Positions 61,787 through 64,000 of a stretch of DNA of 64,000 bases are shown here, piece after piece. The stretch's first letter is position 1, and every line of letters begins with the position of its first letter. The stretch lies in the NCBI GenBank assembly GCA_021788645.1, contig JAJYKK010000003.1, positions 1 through 64,000 of the forward strand. Direction: 5' to 3'. The translations under genes were made by a program, and so were the position numbers. The notes under the pieces were generated by a model that made no database searches, was not told the origin of the DNA, and saw nothing but the letters and a program-made list of their open reading frames with translations. The stretch comes from Pseudomonadota bacterium. Its GTDB lineage: Bacteria > Pseudomonadota > Gammaproteobacteria > Burkholderiales > JAKAFK01.

Positions 61787-63871
61787 CTATTGGATGTCGA
61801 GGCTGGACTTGAGGATCTTCGGCGTCACAAAGATCAGCAGTTCGCTCCGATTGTCCTGCACGTCGGTGTTCTTGAACAGGTTGCCGAGCACCGGGAGATC
61901 GCCCAGGACCGGCACCTTGTTGACCTGGTTGTTGGAGGTCTGCTCGTAGATGCCGCCCAGCACGGCGGTCTCCCCGTTGTTGACCAGGACCTGGGTCTGC
62001 ACCCGCTGCGTGTCGATGGACGGGACGCCGGCATAGATCTGCCCCACCTGATCCTTGCGCACGTCGAGGTCCATGAGGACCTTGTTGTCGGGCGTGATCT
62101 GCGGCGTGACCGCCAGCGACAGGACCGCATCCTTGAAGGAGACGGACGTCGCCCCGCTGCTGGTGGCCTGCTGGTAGGGGATTTCCGTGCCCTGCTCGAT
62201 GACCGCCTTCTGCTTGTCGGCGGTCAGCACGCGCGGACTGGAGATCACCTTGCCCCGCCCGTCGGCCTGCAGGGCGCTGAGCTCGAGGTTGAGCAGCCCG
62301 TTGCCGTTGATCCGCAGCAAGGTCAATGCGAGGCTTCCCACCGCGTTCGGGACCGGCAGGTTCACGTTCGCGTCGTTGGCGGAGATCGTGGTGGCGAGCG
62401 CCCCGCCGGCAAGGGACTGCGAGTCGGTGATGTTCGAGGCGAGGCCGGTCTGGACGGTGTTGGCGCGGCCCTGGTCCGCCACCCCCAGGCGCACGCCGAG
62501 CTGGCGGCTGAACTGGGTGTCGGCGATGACGATGCGCGAGGAGATCAGCACCTGCCGGACCGGGATGTCGATCTGGCTGATGAGGGCGCGCACCCGTTCC
62601 AGGTTCTCGGGGGTGTCCTGCACGAAGGCGGTGTTGGTCCGCGGATCGACCACCACGCTGCCGCGCTTCGAGAGGATGTTCTGCTTGCCGGTCAGGAGCT
62701 TCTGCACGTCCTGCGCACGGGCATAGCGCAGGTGGAAGACCTCCGTGCGCAACGGTTCGAGGTTCGCGATCTGATTCTTTGCCTCGAGGTCCAGCTTCTC
62801 GCGCGCGGCGATCTCGGCGCTCGGGGCGATCCAGATGACGTTGCCGTCGACCTCCTTGGACAGCCCCTTGGCCCGCAGGATGATCGCCAGCGCCTGGTCC
62901 CACGGCACGTCCTTGAGCAGGAGCGTGAGGTTGCCGTGCACGCTGTCGCTCACCACGATGTTCTGGCCGGTGAAATCGGCGATCACCTGCAAGGCGGCGC
63001 GCACGTCCACGTTCTGCAGGTTGAGGGAGAGCTTCTCGCCGGTGTAGTGGGGCTTCTCGGGCCGGGCGCTGGCCGAGGTGATGGGCTTGACCTGCAGCAC
63101 GAACTGCCGGTTGGTCTGATAGGCGGAATAGGTCCAGTTGCCCGTCGGGGTGACCACCATGTGCACGTTGCGCTCGCGCGCCACCGTGTCGATGGTCTTG
63201 ACCGGGGTGCCGAAGTCGGTGACGTCCAGGCGCCTTTGGAGGCGGGACGGCAAGGTGGTGTCGAGGAAGTCGACCACCAGGGATTTGCCCCGGGTGCGGA
63301 TGTCGATGCCGGTCGTGGTGTCGGCGAGGCTCACGACCACGCGTCCGGTGTCGTCGGCTCCGCGCCGGAAGTCCACGTTGCGGATGGCGTGGCCGGCGGG
63401 CTGCGGCGCGCCGGCGGCGAAATGGGTGGCGAGGTTGGTCGCCGCCGGCTGCGCGCCGACGGTCGCGAGGTCGACGATGAGCTCCTTGCCCTTGACGTGG
63501 GTCTGGTAGGTGCCGGCCTGGGTCATGTTGATGACGAGCCGCGTGCGCGTGCCCGCCTGGACCACGTCGACGCCGGAGACCATGCCGCCATGCATGGCGA
63601 TGGCATTGGCGCCCAGCCCGTTGGTGGTGTTCAGGAAGTCGATGGCGAGCCGCGGCGGGTTGTTGACGGCGAATGCCGGCGGGGTGAACGTGAGCGGGTC
63701 CTTGAGGCTGACCTGGATCTGCGTCCTGCCGTCCGACAAGGTGGCGTAGTCGACGCGCTGCACGCTGTTCGGGGTCGCGGCCCAGGCCGATCCCCAGGCG
63801 CCCACAAGGAGGCCGACGCATCCGGCCAGACGCCACGGCGCCATCCGTGTGAAGCAAGACACCATCGTCAT
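61787..63871 (-). CDS. pilQ: Type IV pilus secretin PilQ
   Basis: AMIN-like domains; VDVRAALQVIADFTGQNIVVSDSVHGNLTLLLKDVPWDQAL; secretin domain ending LLIFVTPKIL. Start placed at MTMVSC overlapping the pilP stop. Confidence 0.96.
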   Translation of the reverse strand: MTMVSCFTRMAPWRLAGCVGLLVGAWGSAWAATPNSVQRVDYATLSDGRTQIQVSLKDPLTFTPPAFAVNNPPRLAIDFLNTTNGLGANAIAMHGGMVSGVDVVQAGTRTRLVINMTQAGTYQTHVKGKELIVDLATVGAQPAATNLATHFAAGAPQPAGHAIRNVDFRRGADDTGRVVVSLADTTTGIDIRTRGKSLVVDFLDTTLPSRLQRRLDVTDFGTPVKTIDTVARERNVHMVVTPTGNWTYSAYQTNRQFVLQVKPITSASARPEKPHYTGEKLSLNLQNVDVRAALQVIADFTGQNIVVSDSVHGNLTLLLKDVPWDQALAIILRAKGLSKEVDGNVIWIAPSAEIAAREKLDLEAKNQIANLEPLRTEVFHLRYARAQDVQKLLTGKQNILSKRGSVVVDPRTNTAFVQDTPENLERVRALISQIDIPVRQVLISSRIVIADTQFSRQLGVRLGVADQGRANTVQTGLASNITDSQSLAGGALATTISANDANVNLPVPNAVGSLALTLLRINGNGLLNLELSALQADGRGKVISSPRVLTADKQKAVIEQGTEIPYQQATSSGATSVSFKDAVLSLAVTPQITPDNKVLMDLDVRKDQVGQIYAGVPSIDTQRVQTQVLVNNGETAVLGGIYEQTSNNQVNKVPVLGDLPVLGNLFKNTDVQDNRSELLIFVTPKILKSSLDIQ

Positions 63872-64000
63872 TTTTTTTGCTCCTGATTTTGCTCCAGCAG
63901 GAGCTTGTTCTCCCGCTGGGTCCACTGGCCCGTATCGTCCTGCACGATTTCCTTGAGATCGATCTCGGTCGGGGTCAGTCGCGTGACGGTGCCGAAGTTC
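63868..64000 (-). CDS. pilP: Type IV pilus assembly protein PilP, C-terminus (truncated by window)
   Basis: Reverse strand reads NFGTVTRLTPTEIDLKEIVQDDTGQWTQRENKLLLEQNQEQKK*; position upstream of pilQ. Confidence 0.8.
   Translation of the reverse strand, partial: NFGTVTRLTPTEIDLKEIVQDDTGQWTQRENKLLLEQNQEQKK

Noticed and set aside
61214-63886. 890-aa plus-strand ORF opposite aroK/pilQ
   Set aside because: Antisense shadow; pilQ and aroK are well supported.

Overview
This is a chromosomal origin-region window from a GC-rich proteobacterium, probably gammaproteobacterial; the species is not determined. Core order: gyrB-dnaN-dnaA run leftward. rpmH-rnpA-yidD-yidC-mnmE-mnmG-rsmG-parA-parB, a canonical F-type ATP synthase operon (atpI-B-E-F-H-A-G-D-C) and glmU-glmS run rightward. 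These are followed by an orphan ParA ATPase, a GGDEF/EAL protein and a second, N-ATPase-type operon (D-C-Q-B-E-F-A-G). A leftward block follows: NarL-type regulator, DsbA, SPOR protein, argS, quinone oxidoreductase, degenerate HD-GYP protein, priA, hemE, gltD, gltB, MgtC/DUF4010 protein, dgt, aroB, aroK, pilQ and the end of pilP. The first ~4.4 kb is accessory DNA. There, an Ada-type alkylation-response gene is split by a 2.9-kb ISL3-like element with near-perfect terminal inverted repeats and an exact 8-bp target duplication; the element carries a MntA/HepT-type toxin-antitoxin pair. Next to it lies a truncated, frameshifted ogt remnant abutting an IS607-type recombinase. The observations most worth checking are the ISL3-TA transposon, the AtpR-less N-ATPase with Met at the Na+-ligand position of the c subunit, a 23-bp motif repeated upstream of the GGDEF/EAL gene and the N-ATPase operon, a possible leftward small RNA in the same gap, the N-terminally extended GyrB, the missing recF, and an HD-GYP protein lacking its HD dyad. 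All calls come from reading the sequence and the supplied ORFs; no database search was run.
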